A stretch of DNA of 64,000 nt from Pandoraea sputorum (GCF_000814845.2 NZ_CP010431.2:3100001-3164000), one strand, 5' to 3'. Shown: positions 9,482-19,419, counted from the stretch's first letter. The notes: generated by a model not told the origin, from the letters alone. Numbers and translations are program-made.

Positions 9482-10135
9482 ATGATCAAACTTACCGCCC
9501 GTCAACAGCAGGTCTACGAACTGGTTCAGCAAGCGATCGAGCGCACCGGCTTTCCGCCGACGCGCGCGGAGATTGCCGCAGAACTGGGCTTCTCCTCCGC
9601 CAATGCCGCCGAGGAGCACCTACGGGCACTGGCGCGCAAAGGTGTCATCGAGCTTGCCGCAGGTCAATCGCGTGGCATTCGTCTCAAGCGTCTGGACGAC
9701 GCGGGCGGCACGCATCAGTTCACGCTGCCGCACATGGGCCTCATGCAGTTGTCGCTGCCGCTCGTCGGCCGTGTCGCTGCAGGCAGCCCGATCCTGGCGC
9801 AGGAACATATCGAACGCAACTTCCAGTGCGATCCGAACATGTTTGCGCGTCAGCCCGATTACCTGCTGAAGGTGCGAGGAATGTCGATGCGCGATGCAGG
9901 CATTCTCGACGGCGATTTGCTTGCCGTGCAGAAAGCTGCCGACGCGCGCGAAGGTCAGATTGTCGTGGCACGTATTGGCGACGACGTGACCGTCAAACGT
10001 TTTCACCGCGTGAAGGGCGGCGTAGAACTGATTGCCGAGAACCCCGACTTCGAGAACATCAATGTCGATGAAGGGAGCGGTGATTTCGCGCTGGAAGGGA
10101 TTGCAGTCGGTCTGATCCGCAACAATGATCTATGA
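9482..10135 (+). CDS. lexA: LexA repressor/autoprotease
   Basis: A 217-residue LexA. Residues 1-70 form the winged helix ([38 protein letters not shown]). The linker is followed by the S24 peptidase domain: [17 protein letters not shown] contains the Ala-Gly cleavage site (RVAAG), [17 protein letters not shown] holds the catalytic Ser, and [14 protein letters not shown] holds the Lys. RecA filaments trigger self-cleavage and open the SOS regulon. The upstream in-frame start at 9422 would read through both SOS boxes, so 9482 is preferred. Confidence 0.97.
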   Translation: MIKLTARQQQVYELVQQAIERTGFPPTRAEIAAELGFSSANAAEEHLRALARKGVIELAAGQSRGIRLKRLDDAGGTHQFTLPHMGLMQLSLPLVGRVAAGSPILAQEHIERNFQCDPNMFARQPDYLLKVRGMSMRDAGILDGDLLAVQKAADAREGQIVVARIGDDVTVKRFHRVKGGVELIAENPDFENINVDEGSGDFALEGIAVGLIRNNDL

Positions 10136-10340
10136 ACGATCTATGAGCGGCCGCTGACGGTCGCCCATCGCGAACCGGGGTAGCGCGACACAGCGACTTG
10201 CCCCGACCCCTGAAGATTTGCATTTGATTGCGCCGGGCTGGGTCCGGCGCCCGTGCCCTGCTGCGCCTGCGATTTGTGACATGAACGCCGTTCGCAGCAA
10301 GACACGTCCCTCCGACCCGCTTTGAAAGAAGGATCGCATC

Positions 10341-10763
10341 ATGGCTCGACTCTTTGGTTTGCTGCGTACGTCTCTCGGTCAATCGCACGTTCGCGTGTCA
10401 TCGCAGACGCGACTCTCCGCGGTATACGGTCTCTCGGCGCTCTCTGGACCGTTCGCTTCGGCACCCGCCATCGCCCGCTCCTACACCGTGCCCACCCGCA
10501 CTCGCACGACCACGCTGCCGCGCACGATTGCAGCCGCCGTCGCTTCGGCGACCCGCCGGGGCTGCCCCGCAGGAAAAGCTGTGAAAGCGTCGCGCAACGT
10601 TCGGGAACAACAGGCACGTCGTGACGCGCATGACACGCAGGAGGGTCACGATGTGCGCGTCTATCGAGACAGATCGCACATCGTGATGGTCGGCACGTTT
10701 GCCGACATCTGCCGCAAACTCGATCAGGCCGTTGGCGAACATTTCTGCCAGGCGGCGGTTTGA
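10341..10763 (+). CDS. Small protein of unknown function
   Basis: 140 residues, preceded by GAAAGAAGGA at a good distance from the ATG, which is the main reason to call it. The first 75 residues are Ser/Thr/Arg-rich with no clear domain; the last 40 (HDVRVYRDRSHIVMVGTFAD and following) look folded. No signal peptide or membrane segment is evident. It lies 205 bases after lexA on the same strand. I see no SOS box of its own. The opposite-strand frames here lack comparable start sites. I do not recognise a family. Confidence 0.5.
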   Translation: MARLFGLLRTSLGQSHVRVSSQTRLSAVYGLSALSGPFASAPAIARSYTVPTRTRTTTLPRTIAAAVASATRRGCPAGKAVKASRNVREQQARRDAHDTQEGHDVRVYRDRSHIVMVGTFADICRKLDQAVGEHFCQAAV

Positions 10764-10892
10764 TGTTTTGTGCTGGCCCGTCAACGCATTGCGCGAAGAC
10801 GGGCTGAAACTAGCAGAGCGTGCTGGTTCCTGCGGCTTATTCGCTACGACCGGCATACAGGCTCACTTGCCTTGCAAGGCGCTCGCCGTGAG

Positions 10893-12005
10893 TCACTGCC
10901 CCAGCGCAAGCAGCGGATTATCGGCACTGTGACGCTCACCATCGAAGAAGCGCGCAACGTCTTCCGGCTTCACGGCTTCGATGTTCGCGTGCTGCCAGCG
11001 CGGCTTGTGGTCTTTGTCGATCACCATCGCGCGAATACCCTCGACGCCTTCGGCACCGGTGCGGCCGTCGAGGTTGAAGACGCTGCGCATCATTAACCAC
11101 TCTTCACGCAGTTCGTCCGCGAGAGACAACTTGCGGGCACGACGCACCTGCTCAAGCGCCACGCATGTCATCAGCGGCGACCGCTTGGTGCGCAGCAGGT
11201 CTTCCGTCTCCTCTGCCCAGCCCGAGTATTCACAACGCGCTTCGAGTTTGAGGCCCTTCAGAATCGCGGGCATGTCTGCGAGACCGAAGTGCTCATCGAT
11301 CACGCTGCGCAACGGTGCGAGCTTACCGGGTGCGAGACCACTCGGCGGCAGACTTTCGCGCGCGAACGTACGTGCAGCGTCGAGCACGGCATCGCTATCC
11401 TGCCAGTCGCCATTGGCCAGCCGGTCGCACAACGCGGGTAATGACGCGCGCGGCACAACCACGTCCGCCAAGCCGATTTCACACGCGTCGACGGCGCCAA
11501 ACACGATCCCCGTGGTGCCAAGGTACTCACCGAGATGCCCCGCGAGGTTCGCCAGGAAGAACCCGCCGCCGACATCCGGGAACAGACCGATAGCCGTCTC
11601 TGGCATCGCCATGCGCGTCGCCTCGGTGACGATGCGCAACGTCGCGCCTTGCGAGATACCCATGCCGCCGCCCATCACCACGCCGTCCATCAGTGCGATA
11701 TACGGCTTCGGATAAGACGCGATCGTGTAGTTGAGCCGATACTCGTCGGTGAAGAAATCCATGATGTCGGTGCGGCCTGCACTGATGGCCTCATGGAAGT
11801 AGCGAATGTCGCCCCCCGCGCACAGTCCCTTCTCGCCCTCACCTTGCAGCACGACACCCAGCACCTTGGGATCGTCGCGCCACTGATCGAGCGCGGTGGC
11901 CATCGCACGAATCATGTCGTGCGACAACGCGTTGAGTGCCTTCGGGCGCGTCAGCGTGATGAAGCCGATACGGCCACGGATTTCGGTTCGAACAAAATCG
12001 GTCAT
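10893..12005 (-). CDS. Enoyl-CoA hydratase/isomerase family, 3-hydroxyisobutyryl-CoA hydrolase type
   Basis: 370 residues from ATG 12005, longer than plain crotonases and typical of the HIBYL-CoA hydrolase group. The crotonase core shows NALSHDMIRAMATALDQW, the oxyanion-hole segment KGLCAGGDIRYFHEA, and VMGGGMGISQGATLRIVTEA with MPETAIGLFPDVGGGFFLA, the last being characteristic of the hydrolases of valine catabolism. The C-terminal 130 residues, with SLADELREEWLMMRSVF, complete the family. It hydrolyses or hydrates branched-chain acyl-CoA in the cytoplasm. The in-frame TTG at 12032 is a weaker start. No valine-catabolism partners are adjacent. Confidence 0.85.
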   Translation of the reverse strand: MTDFVRTEIRGRIGFITLTRPKALNALSHDMIRAMATALDQWRDDPKVLGVVLQGEGEKGLCAGGDIRYFHEAISAGRTDIMDFFTDEYRLNYTIASYPKPYIALMDGVVMGGGMGISQGATLRIVTEATRMAMPETAIGLFPDVGGGFFLANLAGHLGEYLGTTGIVFGAVDACEIGLADVVVPRASLPALCDRLANGDWQDSDAVLDAARTFARESLPPSGLAPGKLAPLRSVIDEHFGLADMPAILKGLKLEARCEYSGWAEETEDLLRTKRSPLMTCVALEQVRRARKLSLADELREEWLMMRSVFNLDGRTGAEGVEGIRAMVIDKDHKPRWQHANIEAVKPEDVARFFDGERHSADNPLLALGQ

Positions 12006-12067
12006 GTCAGGCAAGGACTCCGGAAACGTCAACGGATTGGGGGATGAAAGTTCGGGATAACAAATGC

Positions 12068-12095
12068 AAAAAGCCGGCGCATGGCACCGGCTTTT
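12068..12095 (-). terminator. Intrinsic terminator downstream of typA
   Basis: Read on the minus strand, AAAAGCCGG and CCGGCTTTTT form a stem with a nine-base loop followed by T5. It lies between the typA stop and the start of the downstream hydratase, so the two genes are separate units. The flanking A-run also makes it usable in the other direction. Confidence 0.8.
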
Positions 12096-12163
12096 CTTCC
12101 AACAGACAGATCCCGCAGCGCGACGGACTTCTCATCCGTTGCGCCGCGCTTCCATCGCCGGCT

Positions 12164-13987
12164 TTACTTCTCTTCGCGCGAGGCGCGCTTGCGCTCGTGT
12201 TCGATCAGGTGACGCTTGCGCAGGCGAATCGTCTGCGGCGTGACTTCGACCAGTTCGTCGTCGTCGATGAACTCCACGGCGTATTCGAGGCTCATCGCGA
12301 TCGGCGGCACCAGACGCACGGCTTCGTCGGTACCCGACGCACGCACGTTCGTGAGCTGCTTGCCCTTGATCGGGTTGACCACGAGGTCGTTATCGCGGCT
12401 GTGAATACCGATGATCATGCCTTCGTAGAGGGCGTCACCCGGCTTCACGAACATGCGACCACGATCCTGCAACTTCCACAGTGCGTAGGCCACGGCATCA
12501 CCGTTGTCCTGCGAGATCAACACGCCGTTACGACGCTCACCCAGCGAACCATCCTTGACCGGTGCGTAAGCATCGAAGATGTGGCTCATCAGGCCCGTAC
12601 CACGCGTCATCGACAGGAAATCGCCCTGGAAGCCGATCAGGCCGCGAGCCGGAATGCGGTATTCAAGACGCGTACGGCCACGGCCGTCCGACACCATGTC
12701 CAGCATTTCGCCCTTGCGACGACCGATTTCTTCCATGACGCCGCCCTGGTGTTCGTCTTCCAGGTCGATGGTCAGCATTTCGTACGGCTCGTGCTTCACG
12801 CCGTCGATTTCCTTGATCACCACGCGCGGACGCGACACGGCCAGTTCATAGCCTTCGCGACGCATGTTTTCGATCAGAATCGTCAGGTGCAATTCGCCAC
12901 GGCCCGACACTTCGAAGACCGAGTCGCTGTCGGTGTCCTTCACGCGCAGCGCCACGTTGTGATTCAGTTCCTTGTCCAGACGGTCGCGGATCTGACGGCT
13001 CGTCACGAACTTGCCTTCACGGCCGGCCAGCGGCGACGTGTTCACGCAGAAGTTCATCGTGAGCGTCGGCTCGTCGACGGTCAGCAGCGGCAGCGCTTCC
13101 GGCGCATCCACGTCGCAGATGGTCACGCCGATACCGACGTCTTCAATACCATTGATCAGCACGATGTCGCCGGCTTCGGCGCCTTCGTCCGACATCACGC
13201 GCTCCAGACCCTTGAAGGTCAGGACTTGATTGATCTTGCGCTTGAGAATTTCACCGTCCGGGCCCGAACGCATCACCACTTGCTGGCCCGGCTTGACGCG
13301 GCCACGCGTAATACGGCCAATACCGATACGGCCGACGAACGTCGAGTAGTCGAGCGAGCTGATTTGCAGCTGCAGCGGCGCATCCGGATCGGCAGCGCGA
13401 ACCGGAACGTGTTCCAGAATCGCATCGAACAGCGGCTTCATCGTGCCTTCGCGAACGTTCGAATCGAGGCTCGCAAAACCGTTCAGGGCCGAAGCGTAGA
13501 CGACCGGGAAGTCGAGCTGCTCGTTGGTGGCGCCGAGTTTGTCCATCAGGTCGAACGTCTGGTCGATGACCCAGTCCGGACGTGCGCCCGGGCGGTCGAT
13601 CTTGTTGACCACGACGATCGGCTTCAGACCGAGGCCCAGGGCCTTGCGGGTCACGAAGCGCGTTTGCGGCATCGGGCCTTCGACGGCGTCGACCACCAGC
13701 AGAACGCTGTCGACCATCGAGAGCACACGCTCCACTTCACCGCCGAAGTCCGCGTGTCCCGGGGTATCGACGATGTTGATGTGCGTGCCTTCGTATTCGA
13801 CGGCGCAGTTTTTGGCGAGGATCGTGATGCCGCGCTCTTTTTCGATGTCGTTCGAGTCCATCACGCGTTCAGCGACTTGCTGATTTTCGCGGAAGGTGCC
13901 CGACTGGCGCAGCAACTGGTCGACGAGCGTGGTTTTGCCGTGGTCGACGTGCGCGATGATGGCGATATTACGGAGAGCGCGGGTCAT
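12164..13987 (-). CDS. typA: Ribosome-associated GTPase TypA/BipA
   Basis: 607 residues, the normal length. G domain: G1 [15 protein letters not shown], switch [23 protein letters not shown]4 [11 protein letters not shown]. Elongation-factor domain II follows ([20 protein letters not shown]), then the EF-G-like domains and the TypA-specific C-terminal domain ([20 protein letters not shown], which includes the typical G-x-x-I-G-x-H). It assists 50S assembly and stress adaptation, notably in the cold. Monocistronic by the terminator after it and the divergent MarR gene before it. Confidence 0.97.
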   Translation of the reverse strand: MTRALRNIAIIAHVDHGKTTLVDQLLRQSGTFRENQQVAERVMDSNDIEKERGITILAKNCAVEYEGTHINIVDTPGHADFGGEVERVLSMVDSVLLVVDAVEGPMPQTRFVTRKALGLGLKPIVVVNKIDRPGARPDWVIDQTFDLMDKLGATNEQLDFPVVYASALNGFASLDSNVREGTMKPLFDAILEHVPVRAADPDAPLQLQISSLDYSTFVGRIGIGRITRGRVKPGQQVVMRSGPDGEILKRKINQVLTFKGLERVMSDEGAEAGDIVLINGIEDVGIGVTICDVDAPEALPLLTVDEPTLTMNFCVNTSPLAGREGKFVTSRQIRDRLDKELNHNVALRVKDTDSDSVFEVSGRGELHLTILIENMRREGYELAVSRPRVVIKEIDGVKHEPYEMLTIDLEDEHQGGVMEEIGRRKGEMLDMVSDGRGRTRLEYRIPARGLIGFQGDFLSMTRGTGLMSHIFDAYAPVKDGSLGERRNGVLISQDNGDAVAYALWKLQDRGRMFVKPGDALYEGMIIGIHSRDNDLVVNPIKGKQLTNVRASGTDEAVRLVPPIAMSLEYAVEFIDDDELVEVTPQTIRLRKRHLIEHERKRASREEK

Positions 13988-14215
13988 GAAAGGGGTGCTC
14001 GAAAAAGCCTTTGAGGAATCCGCGATTCTACCACTTGCGCATGTCTCGCGTCATGGCCTTTCTGCATTGCAACAACGACATGCACCATTGATTCGCCGAT
14101 TGACCCACATTCGTCACGAAACAGACCGGCGAATCTCCCCGCTTCCCGTCCCCGCGTTTTCGATGCCACGCACCAAATTAGAGCAATTCGTCTAATTTCC
14201 ATCGAAATATTTGCC

Positions 14216-14230
14216 TAGTCAACTATTGCA
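14216..14230 (+). promoter_or_regulatory. MarR operator-like motif, copy 1
   Basis: TAGTCAACTATTGCA, just upstream of the -35 element of the marR promoter. The core AGTCAACTATTGCA recurs exactly at 14271-14284 and with one change at 14868-14881. Confidence 0.65.
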
Positions 14231-14235
14231 TCGAC

Positions 14236-14263
14236 TTGAATTTAATTAAGTAACCGCTATAAT
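14236..14263 (+). promoter_or_regulatory. marR operon promoter
   Basis: TTGAAT (14236-14241), 16-base spacer, perfect TATAAT (14258-14263). Transcription would begin near 14270, at the edge of the second operator motif, 26 bases before the MarR start. Confidence 0.72.
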
Positions 14264-14269
14264 CGTGAC

Positions 14270-14284
14270 AAGTCAACTATTGCA
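14270..14284 (+). promoter_or_regulatory. MarR operator-like motif, copy 2
   Basis: AAGTCAACTATTGCA, overlapping the expected transcription start, directly before the MarR ATG. Bound repressor here would block initiation. Confidence 0.68.
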
Positions 14285-14295
14285 GCTGCACGAAA

Positions 14296-14805
14296 ATGTC
14301 CGATCCTTCCGTCACTTTCTCCGCGACCGCGCCGACGTCTCAGCCGGAAGCGCCGCAAGCCGATCCCCCGCGCAACGGTTACAACATCGACGATTCCCTT
14401 GGGTATCTCGTGGCGCGTGTGCGTCAGCTGATCCTGGCGGAACTGACGAAGGAAACCTCGCAGTACGGCCTCACCAGCACGCAGGCCACCATGCTTTACA
14501 AGGTGGCGACAGGCAAGAGCAAGACGGCAGCGGACCTCGCCCGTGACTACTGTATCGATGCGAGCGCGGTCACCCGCCTGCTCGACCGGCTTGAAGCCCA
14601 CGGATTGCTCGTTCGCGAGCGCAGCACGAGTGATCGCCGCACCGTGAACCTGAGTGCAACGGAGGCTGGCAATGCAATGGCCGACCGCATGCCCGACATC
14701 TTCACCCGCGCAGCCGACCACTTGATGGGCGGCTTCAGCGTCGAGGAAATCGGGTTTCTGAAGAGCCTGCTGCGACGGGTGATCGCCAACGGCGAAGGCG
14801 GATGA
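14296..14805 (+). CDS. MarR family regulator of the efflux operon
   Basis: 169 residues. A 30-residue polar N-terminus is followed by the winged helix-turn-helix: LTSTQATMLYKVATGKSKTA, DLARDYCIDASAVTRLLDRL (recognition helix), wing LLVRERSTSDRRTVNLSATE. This layout matches EmrR/MprA-type repressors, which release DNA on binding phenolic or lipophilic drugs. It heads a cluster of outer-membrane, adaptor and MFS genes, and motifs matching one another flank its promoter and recur before the next gene, so it very likely controls itself and the pump. A single Cys in the HTH (YCID) could be redox-sensitive; that is speculation. Confidence 0.92.
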   Translation: MSDPSVTFSATAPTSQPEAPQADPPRNGYNIDDSLGYLVARVRQLILAELTKETSQYGLTSTQATMLYKVATGKSKTAADLARDYCIDASAVTRLLDRLEAHGLLVRERSTSDRRTVNLSATEAGNAMADRMPDIFTRAADHLMGGFSVEEIGFLKSLLRRVIANGEGG

Positions 14806-14866
14806 CGGCGCGAGCGCCCGAGAAATCCGCCCTAAATGCCTTGATTCCCGTTCAGAAAAGCTTGTC

Positions 14867-14884
14867 GAGTCCACTATTGCAAGT
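14867..14884 (+). promoter_or_regulatory. MarR operator-like motif, copy 3
   Basis: GAGTCCACTATTGCAAGT, one mismatch in the 14-base core relative to copies 1 and 2. It lies between marR and the outer-membrane lipoprotein gene, suggesting an internal, co-regulated promoter. Confidence 0.6.
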
Positions 14885-14945
14885 CCTCGTCAGCCCTGAT
14901 TCCCGATTACTGTCAGTACAAGACTTCACTCGTAAAGGTTTTGCG

Positions 14946-16469
14946 ATGAAAGTGGCCTCACCGTTCCTCCCGCACCTGCGGGCCCGCTCAGCGATTTCCG
15001 CCCTCTGTCTGGCGGCTGTGACGCTGGGTTTTGCCGGTTGTGCGAACTTCGCCGGCATCCATAGCGACAAGCAGATCACCACGCCTGAGCACTATCAGAC
15101 CCAGCGCAGCCTGCCCTCCGAGGGCGGCCAGTGGCCGGGCACCGATTGGGCCCAGCGCTTCGGCGATCCGCAACTCGTCTCCCTGATCGACGAAGCCCTC
15201 GCCGGCAACCCCGATCTCGCCATGGCCGCCGCCCGTCTGAAGGCCGCGCAGGCGCAGACGGAAGGCGCCGCAGCCGCGCTGCTGCCGTCGGTCAATTTCA
15301 ACGGCGACGTGTATCGCGAGAAATTCACCGAAAACACCATCTACCCGCCGGGCTACGGTGGCACGTGGTTCACGCAGGGCGATCTGAATGCGTCGCTGTC
15401 GTGGGAGCTCGATCTGTGGGGCAAGAATCGTTCGGCACGGGCGCAGGCCACGTCGGCCGAGCGTGCCGAAGAAGCTGAAGACCAGGAAGTGCGCCTCGCG
15501 CTGTCCACGGCCGTCGCCCGCTCCTACAACCAGCTCGCCCAGCAATACGCGTTGCACGACGTGCTCGACCGTATCAGCAAGCAGCGCCAGAACCTTGGCA
15601 AGCTCACGGCCGATCGCGTGCGCGCCGGTCTCGACACGCAAGTCGAACAGAAGCAGGCCGACAGCAACAGCGCCGACATTCAGACGCAGATCGCACAGCT
15701 CGACGGCCAGATTCTGCTCACGCGTCACCAGCTCGGTGTGCTGTTAGGCAAGGGCCCGGATCGCGGTCTGGAAATCGCACCGCCGAAGCTCGCGCAGCTC
15801 GCTACGCCGGCCTTGCCGGACAACCTGCCGCTCGCGCTGCTCGCCCGCCGCCCGGACATCGTCTCGGCTCGCTGGAGCGTGGAATCGCAACTGCAAGGCG
15901 TAGACGTCGCCAAAGCGCGTTTCTATCCGGACGTGAACCTGAATGCCGCGTTCGGCTTCTCTACCTTCGGGCTGGGCAAGCTGATCGATCCGAGCAGCCA
16001 GACCATCCAGGCCGGTCCGGTGATTACATTGCCGATCTTCGACGGTGGTCGTCTGCGCGCCAACCTGAAGGGTCAGTACGCCGCGTATGAAAGCGCCGTA
16101 GCGAACTACGACTCGACACTTAACAAGGCGCTCGGCGATATCGCGGACCGCATGTCGTCGATCCGTTCGGCCGACAAGCAGATGGTGTCGCAGCGCGTGG
16201 CGCAAGAAGCCGCACAACGCGCCTACGACCTCGCCATCGACCGCTATAAGGCGGGGCTGACGCCGCAACTGACCGTGCTGACGGCCGAGTCGTCGCTGCT
16301 GGCGCAGGAACAAGCCCGGGTGAACATCGACAGCGCACGTCGCGACCAGCAAATCGGCCTGATCAAGGCACTGGGCGGCGGATTCGACGCGCAGTCTGCG
16401 GGACTGGTCGTGGGCCAGGAGCGCCCGGCAAAGACAGATGCAGACGCGGCCAACGCGCAAACGCACTAA
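14946..16469 (+). CDS. Outer-membrane efflux lipoprotein (NodT/OprM family)
   Basis: 507 residues from ATG 14946, which has AAAGG six bases upstream. The signal peptide ends in a lipobox, GFAGC, giving a lipidated Cys. Two OEP repeats follow; SWELDLWGKNRSARAQATSA and the second-repeat hallmark ALLARRPDIVSARWSVESQL with YPDVNLNAAFGF are typical of the NodT group. A trimer forms the outer-membrane duct for the EmrAB-like pump encoded next. The longer frame from 14802 begins at the marR stop and would place 48 residues before the signal peptide, so it is rejected. Confidence 0.93.
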   Translation: MKVASPFLPHLRARSAISALCLAAVTLGFAGCANFAGIHSDKQITTPEHYQTQRSLPSEGGQWPGTDWAQRFGDPQLVSLIDEALAGNPDLAMAAARLKAAQAQTEGAAAALLPSVNFNGDVYREKFTENTIYPPGYGGTWFTQGDLNASLSWELDLWGKNRSARAQATSAERAEEAEDQEVRLALSTAVARSYNQLAQQYALHDVLDRISKQRQNLGKLTADRVRAGLDTQVEQKQADSNSADIQTQIAQLDGQILLTRHQLGVLLGKGPDRGLEIAPPKLAQLATPALPDNLPLALLARRPDIVSARWSVESQLQGVDVAKARFYPDVNLNAAFGFSTFGLGKLIDPSSQTIQAGPVITLPIFDGGRLRANLKGQYAAYESAVANYDSTLNKALGDIADRMSSIRSADKQMVSQRVAQEAAQRAYDLAIDRYKAGLTPQLTVLTAESSLLAQEQARVNIDSARRDQQIGLIKALGGGFDAQSAGLVVGQERPAKTDADAANAQTH

Positions 16470-16526
16470 ACGTCACGCAAAACAAGACAAACGTCAAAAG
16501 CACATTGAGAGATTAGTACGGAGCAA

Positions 16527-17774
16527 ATGATGAGCGACAACCAACAACAAGCGCCTGCCCAACCGGCACCGAACAATGGCAAGCGCCGCCGCATGATGCT
16601 GACGCTGACCGCCGTGATCGCCATTGCGGCTATCGGCTACGGCGCCTATTACGCGCTGTATGCGCGCTACTACGAAGACACCGACGACGCGTATGTCGCC
16701 GGTAACGTCGTCCAGATCACGCCGCAAGTGGCCGGCACCGTCACCGGCGTGAAGGTCGACGACACGCAGATGGTCAAAGCTGGCCAGCCGCTGGTCACGC
16801 TGGATCAGACGGATGCCCGCGTCGCCCTGCTGCAATCCGAGGCCAACCTCGCGCAGACCGTGCGTCAGGTCCGTACGTACTTCGTGAATAACGATGCGTA
16901 CGCCGCCACGGTCGCCATGCGTCAGTCGGAACTCGCGAAGGCGCAGGCCGACGTAAAGCGCCGTGAAATGGCTATCGCCACGGGCGCAGTGTCACGCGAA
17001 GAACTGGCCCACGCACAAGATGCCGTGAAGTCGGCACAGGCCGCGCTCGAACAGGCGCGTGCACAACTGGTGTCGAACAAGGCGCTCACCGACAAGACGT
17101 CGGTGACCACGCATCCGAACGTGCAACAGGCGGCCGCGAAGGTGCGTGCGTCGTACCTCGACTACGCCCGTACGTCCATCCCGGCGCCGGTCGACGGCTA
17201 CGTCGCAAAGCGCTCGGTGCAGGTCGGCCAGCGTGTCGCCACGGGCGCACCGCTCATGGCGCTGGTGCCGCTCAACGAAGTGTGGGTCGACGCCAACTTC
17301 AAGGAAGTGCAGATCTCGCACATGCGCGTTGGCCAGCCGGTCACGCTCACGGCAGACGTGTACGGCTCGTCGGTGGAATACAAGGGCACGGTCGCCGGCT
17401 TCTCGGCCGGTACGGGCAGCGCCTTCTCGCTGCTGCCGGCACAGAACGCCACGGGCAACTGGATCAAGGTGGTGCAACGTCTGCCGGTGCGTATCGCGCT
17501 CGACCCGAAGCAGTTGCAGCAGCATCCGCTGCGCGTGGGTCTGTCGATGCAGGTCAAGGTCAACGTACGTAATACCGACGGCAAGGAACTGGGCGAAGCG
17601 CCGACCCTGCCGGTGTATTCGACCGACGTGTACGACAAGGTCGGTCACGACGCCGACGACATCGTCGCCAAGATCATCACCGAGAACGCCGGTGCCGCGG
17701 CTGCCAATGCAGGCGCGAACGCAGGCGATGCCAACGACACGCGTAACCAGCCGGCCCGCGCTCGTCCCCTGTAA
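16527..17774 (+). CDS. emrA: Multidrug efflux adaptor, EmrA-like (HlyD family)
   Basis: 415 residues with a good CGGAG ribosome site. A short cytoplasmic tail is followed by one membrane segment (MMLTLTAVIAIAAIGYGAYY, about residues 22-42), then YYEDTDDAYVAGNVVQITPQ, the signature of EmrA-type proteins. The lipoyl half-motifs flank a coiled-coil hairpin (about 95-200) and a beta-barrel (VWVDANFKEVQISHMRVGQP). It bridges the EmrB transporter and the NodT channel. Extra C-terminal Ala/Asn-rich residues are low complexity. Confidence 0.94.
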   Translation: MMSDNQQQAPAQPAPNNGKRRRMMLTLTAVIAIAAIGYGAYYALYARYYEDTDDAYVAGNVVQITPQVAGTVTGVKVDDTQMVKAGQPLVTLDQTDARVALLQSEANLAQTVRQVRTYFVNNDAYAATVAMRQSELAKAQADVKRREMAIATGAVSREELAHAQDAVKSAQAALEQARAQLVSNKALTDKTSVTTHPNVQQAAAKVRASYLDYARTSIPAPVDGYVAKRSVQVGQRVATGAPLMALVPLNEVWVDANFKEVQISHMRVGQPVTLTADVYGSSVEYKGTVAGFSAGTGSAFSLLPAQNATGNWIKVVQRLPVRIALDPKQLQQHPLRVGLSMQVKVNVRNTDGKELGEAPTLPVYSTDVYDKVGHDADDIVAKIITENAGAAAANAGANAGDANDTRNQPARARPL

Positions 17775-17811
17775 ATCGGAGGGGGGTGCCCCCCACCCCC
17801 TTTGACAACTC

Positions 17812-19368
17812 ATGGCAACTCAAAACGCTCCTGCCCCGCTCTCGGGAGGGCAGCTGGTACTCGGCACCATCGCGTTGTCGCTCGCCACGTTCATGAACGT
17901 GCTCGACACTTCGATTGCCAACGTATCGATTCCCGCCATCTCCGGCGACCTCGGTGTCTCGTCGAGCCAGGGAACGTGGGTGATTACGTCGTTCGCCGTC
18001 GCCAACGCCATTTCGGTGCCGCTCACGGGCTGGCTTACCGAGCGCTTCGGTGCGGTGCGACTGTTCATCACGTCGATCCTGCTCTTCGTGCTGGCCTCGT
18101 GGCTGTGCGGCATGGCACCCACGCTCGAAATTCTGCTGGCCGCCCGCGTGTTGCAAGGCGCTGTGGCCGGTCCGATGATTCCGCTGTCGCAGTCGCTGCT
18201 GCTCTCGAGCTATCCACCTGCGAAGAGTTCGATGGCCCTCGCTTTATGGGGGATGACGACACTCGTTGCCCCCGTAATGGGCCCGATTCTCGGCGGCTGG
18301 ATCTCGGACAACTACCACTGGCCGTGGATCTTCTACATCAACATTCCGGTGGGTATCGCGGCCGCTTACGTCACATGGATGATCTACAAGAAGCGTGAAA
18401 CGCCGACACAGCGCAAGCCTATCGACACCGTCGGTCTGGCCTTGCTCGTGTTGTGGGTCGGCTCGTTGCAGGTGATGCTCGACAAGGGTAAGGAACTCGA
18501 CTGGTTCAACTCGTCGACGATCGTCATCCTCGCGCTCGTTGCGCTGGTGTCGTTTTGCTTCTTCGTCGTCTGGGAAATCACCGAGAAGCATCCGGTGGTC
18601 GATCTCACGCTGTTCAAGCGAGTCAACTTCACCGGTGGCGTGGTCGCCATCTCGGTCGGTTACGGGTTGTTCTTCGGCAACCTTGTGATCCTGCCGCAGT
18701 GGTTGCAGATCTATCTCGGCTACACGGCAACGGAAGCCGGTCTCGTGATGGCCCCGGTCGGGTTGTTCGCGATCATCTTGTCGCCGATCATCGGCAAGTT
18801 CCTGCCCAAGCTCGACGCCCGCTGGGTCGTGACCGTCTCGTTCCTGTTGTTTGCGCTCGTATTCCTGATGCGCTCGCACTTCAACACGCTCGTCGACACG
18901 CGCACGCTGATGATCCCGACATTCCTGCAAGGGGTGCCGATGTCGATGTTCTTCATCCCGCTGACAGCCATCATTCTGTCGGGTCTGCCGGGGCATCGCA
19001 TTCCGGCGGCGGCGGGGTTATCGAACTTCGTGCGGATTACATGCGGTGCGGTCGGCACCTCGATTGCGACGACCGTGTGGGATAACCGGATTTCACTGCA
19101 TCACGCACAGCTGACGGAGAATCTGACGCCCTACGATGCCACGTTCAACAGCTCGGTCCAGTCACTCAATCAGCTCGGCATGTCGACCCCGCAGGCTCAC
19201 GGTTACATCGACCGGCTGGTCACGCAACAGTCGGCGATGCTCGGTGCAAACGATATTTTCTGGATCTCGGCGGTGCTGTTCGTGCTGATGATCGCGATGG
19301 TGTGGATCACGCGACCGATTCGAGGTGGCGGTGGCGGCGGCGCAGATGCCGCGGCCGGTGCCCACTGA
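17812..19368 (+). CDS. emrB: Multidrug MFS transporter, EmrB-like (DHA2, 14 TM)
   Basis: 518 residues with 14 predicted membrane segments. TM1 carries motif D1, FMNVLDTSIANVSIPAISGD, and the loop after TM2 has GWLTERFG (motif A). The TM5 motif C region reads GMTTLVAPVMGPILGGWISD, typical of drug/H+ antiporters. It exports lipophilic drugs or fatty-acid-like compounds with EmrA and the NodT channel. A poly-Gly/Ala tail ends the protein. No clear ribosome site precedes it, so coupling to emrA 37 bases upstream is likely. Confidence 0.94.
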   Translation: MATQNAPAPLSGGQLVLGTIALSLATFMNVLDTSIANVSIPAISGDLGVSSSQGTWVITSFAVANAISVPLTGWLTERFGAVRLFITSILLFVLASWLCGMAPTLEILLAARVLQGAVAGPMIPLSQSLLLSSYPPAKSSMALALWGMTTLVAPVMGPILGGWISDNYHWPWIFYINIPVGIAAAYVTWMIYKKRETPTQRKPIDTVGLALLVLWVGSLQVMLDKGKELDWFNSSTIVILALVALVSFCFFVVWEITEKHPVVDLTLFKRVNFTGGVVAISVGYGLFFGNLVILPQWLQIYLGYTATEAGLVMAPVGLFAIILSPIIGKFLPKLDARWVVTVSFLLFALVFLMRSHFNTLVDTRTLMIPTFLQGVPMSMFFIPLTAIILSGLPGHRIPAAAGLSNFVRITCGAVGTSIATTVWDNRISLHHAQLTENLTPYDATFNSSVQSLNQLGMSTPQAHGYIDRLVTQQSAMLGANDIFWISAVLFVLMIAMVWITRPIRGGGGGGADAAAGAH

Positions 19369-19386
19369 AGTCAAGGCTTCCCCCCG

Positions 19387-19419
19387 AGTGCCCGGCCCTG
19401 CTCTGTACTACCGGGCACT
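19387..19419 (+). terminator. Hairpin after emrB, first
   Basis: AGTGCCCGG (19387-19395) pairs perfectly with CCGGGCACT (19411-19419), loop 15. It comes 18 bases after the emrB stop and is followed at once by a classical terminator. Confidence 0.5.

Larger units (their letters stand above)
13988..14295. promoter_or_regulatory. Divergent control region between typA and the MarR operon
   Basis: This 308-bp stretch holds no gene. The half near the MarR gene is AT-rich and contains the marR promoter and two operator-like motifs, listed separately. The half near typA presumably holds its promoter, but I see no convincing hexamer pair there. Confidence 0.6.

Noticed and set aside
12044..14014. 656-codon plus-strand open frame
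   Set aside because: Antisense shadow of typA.
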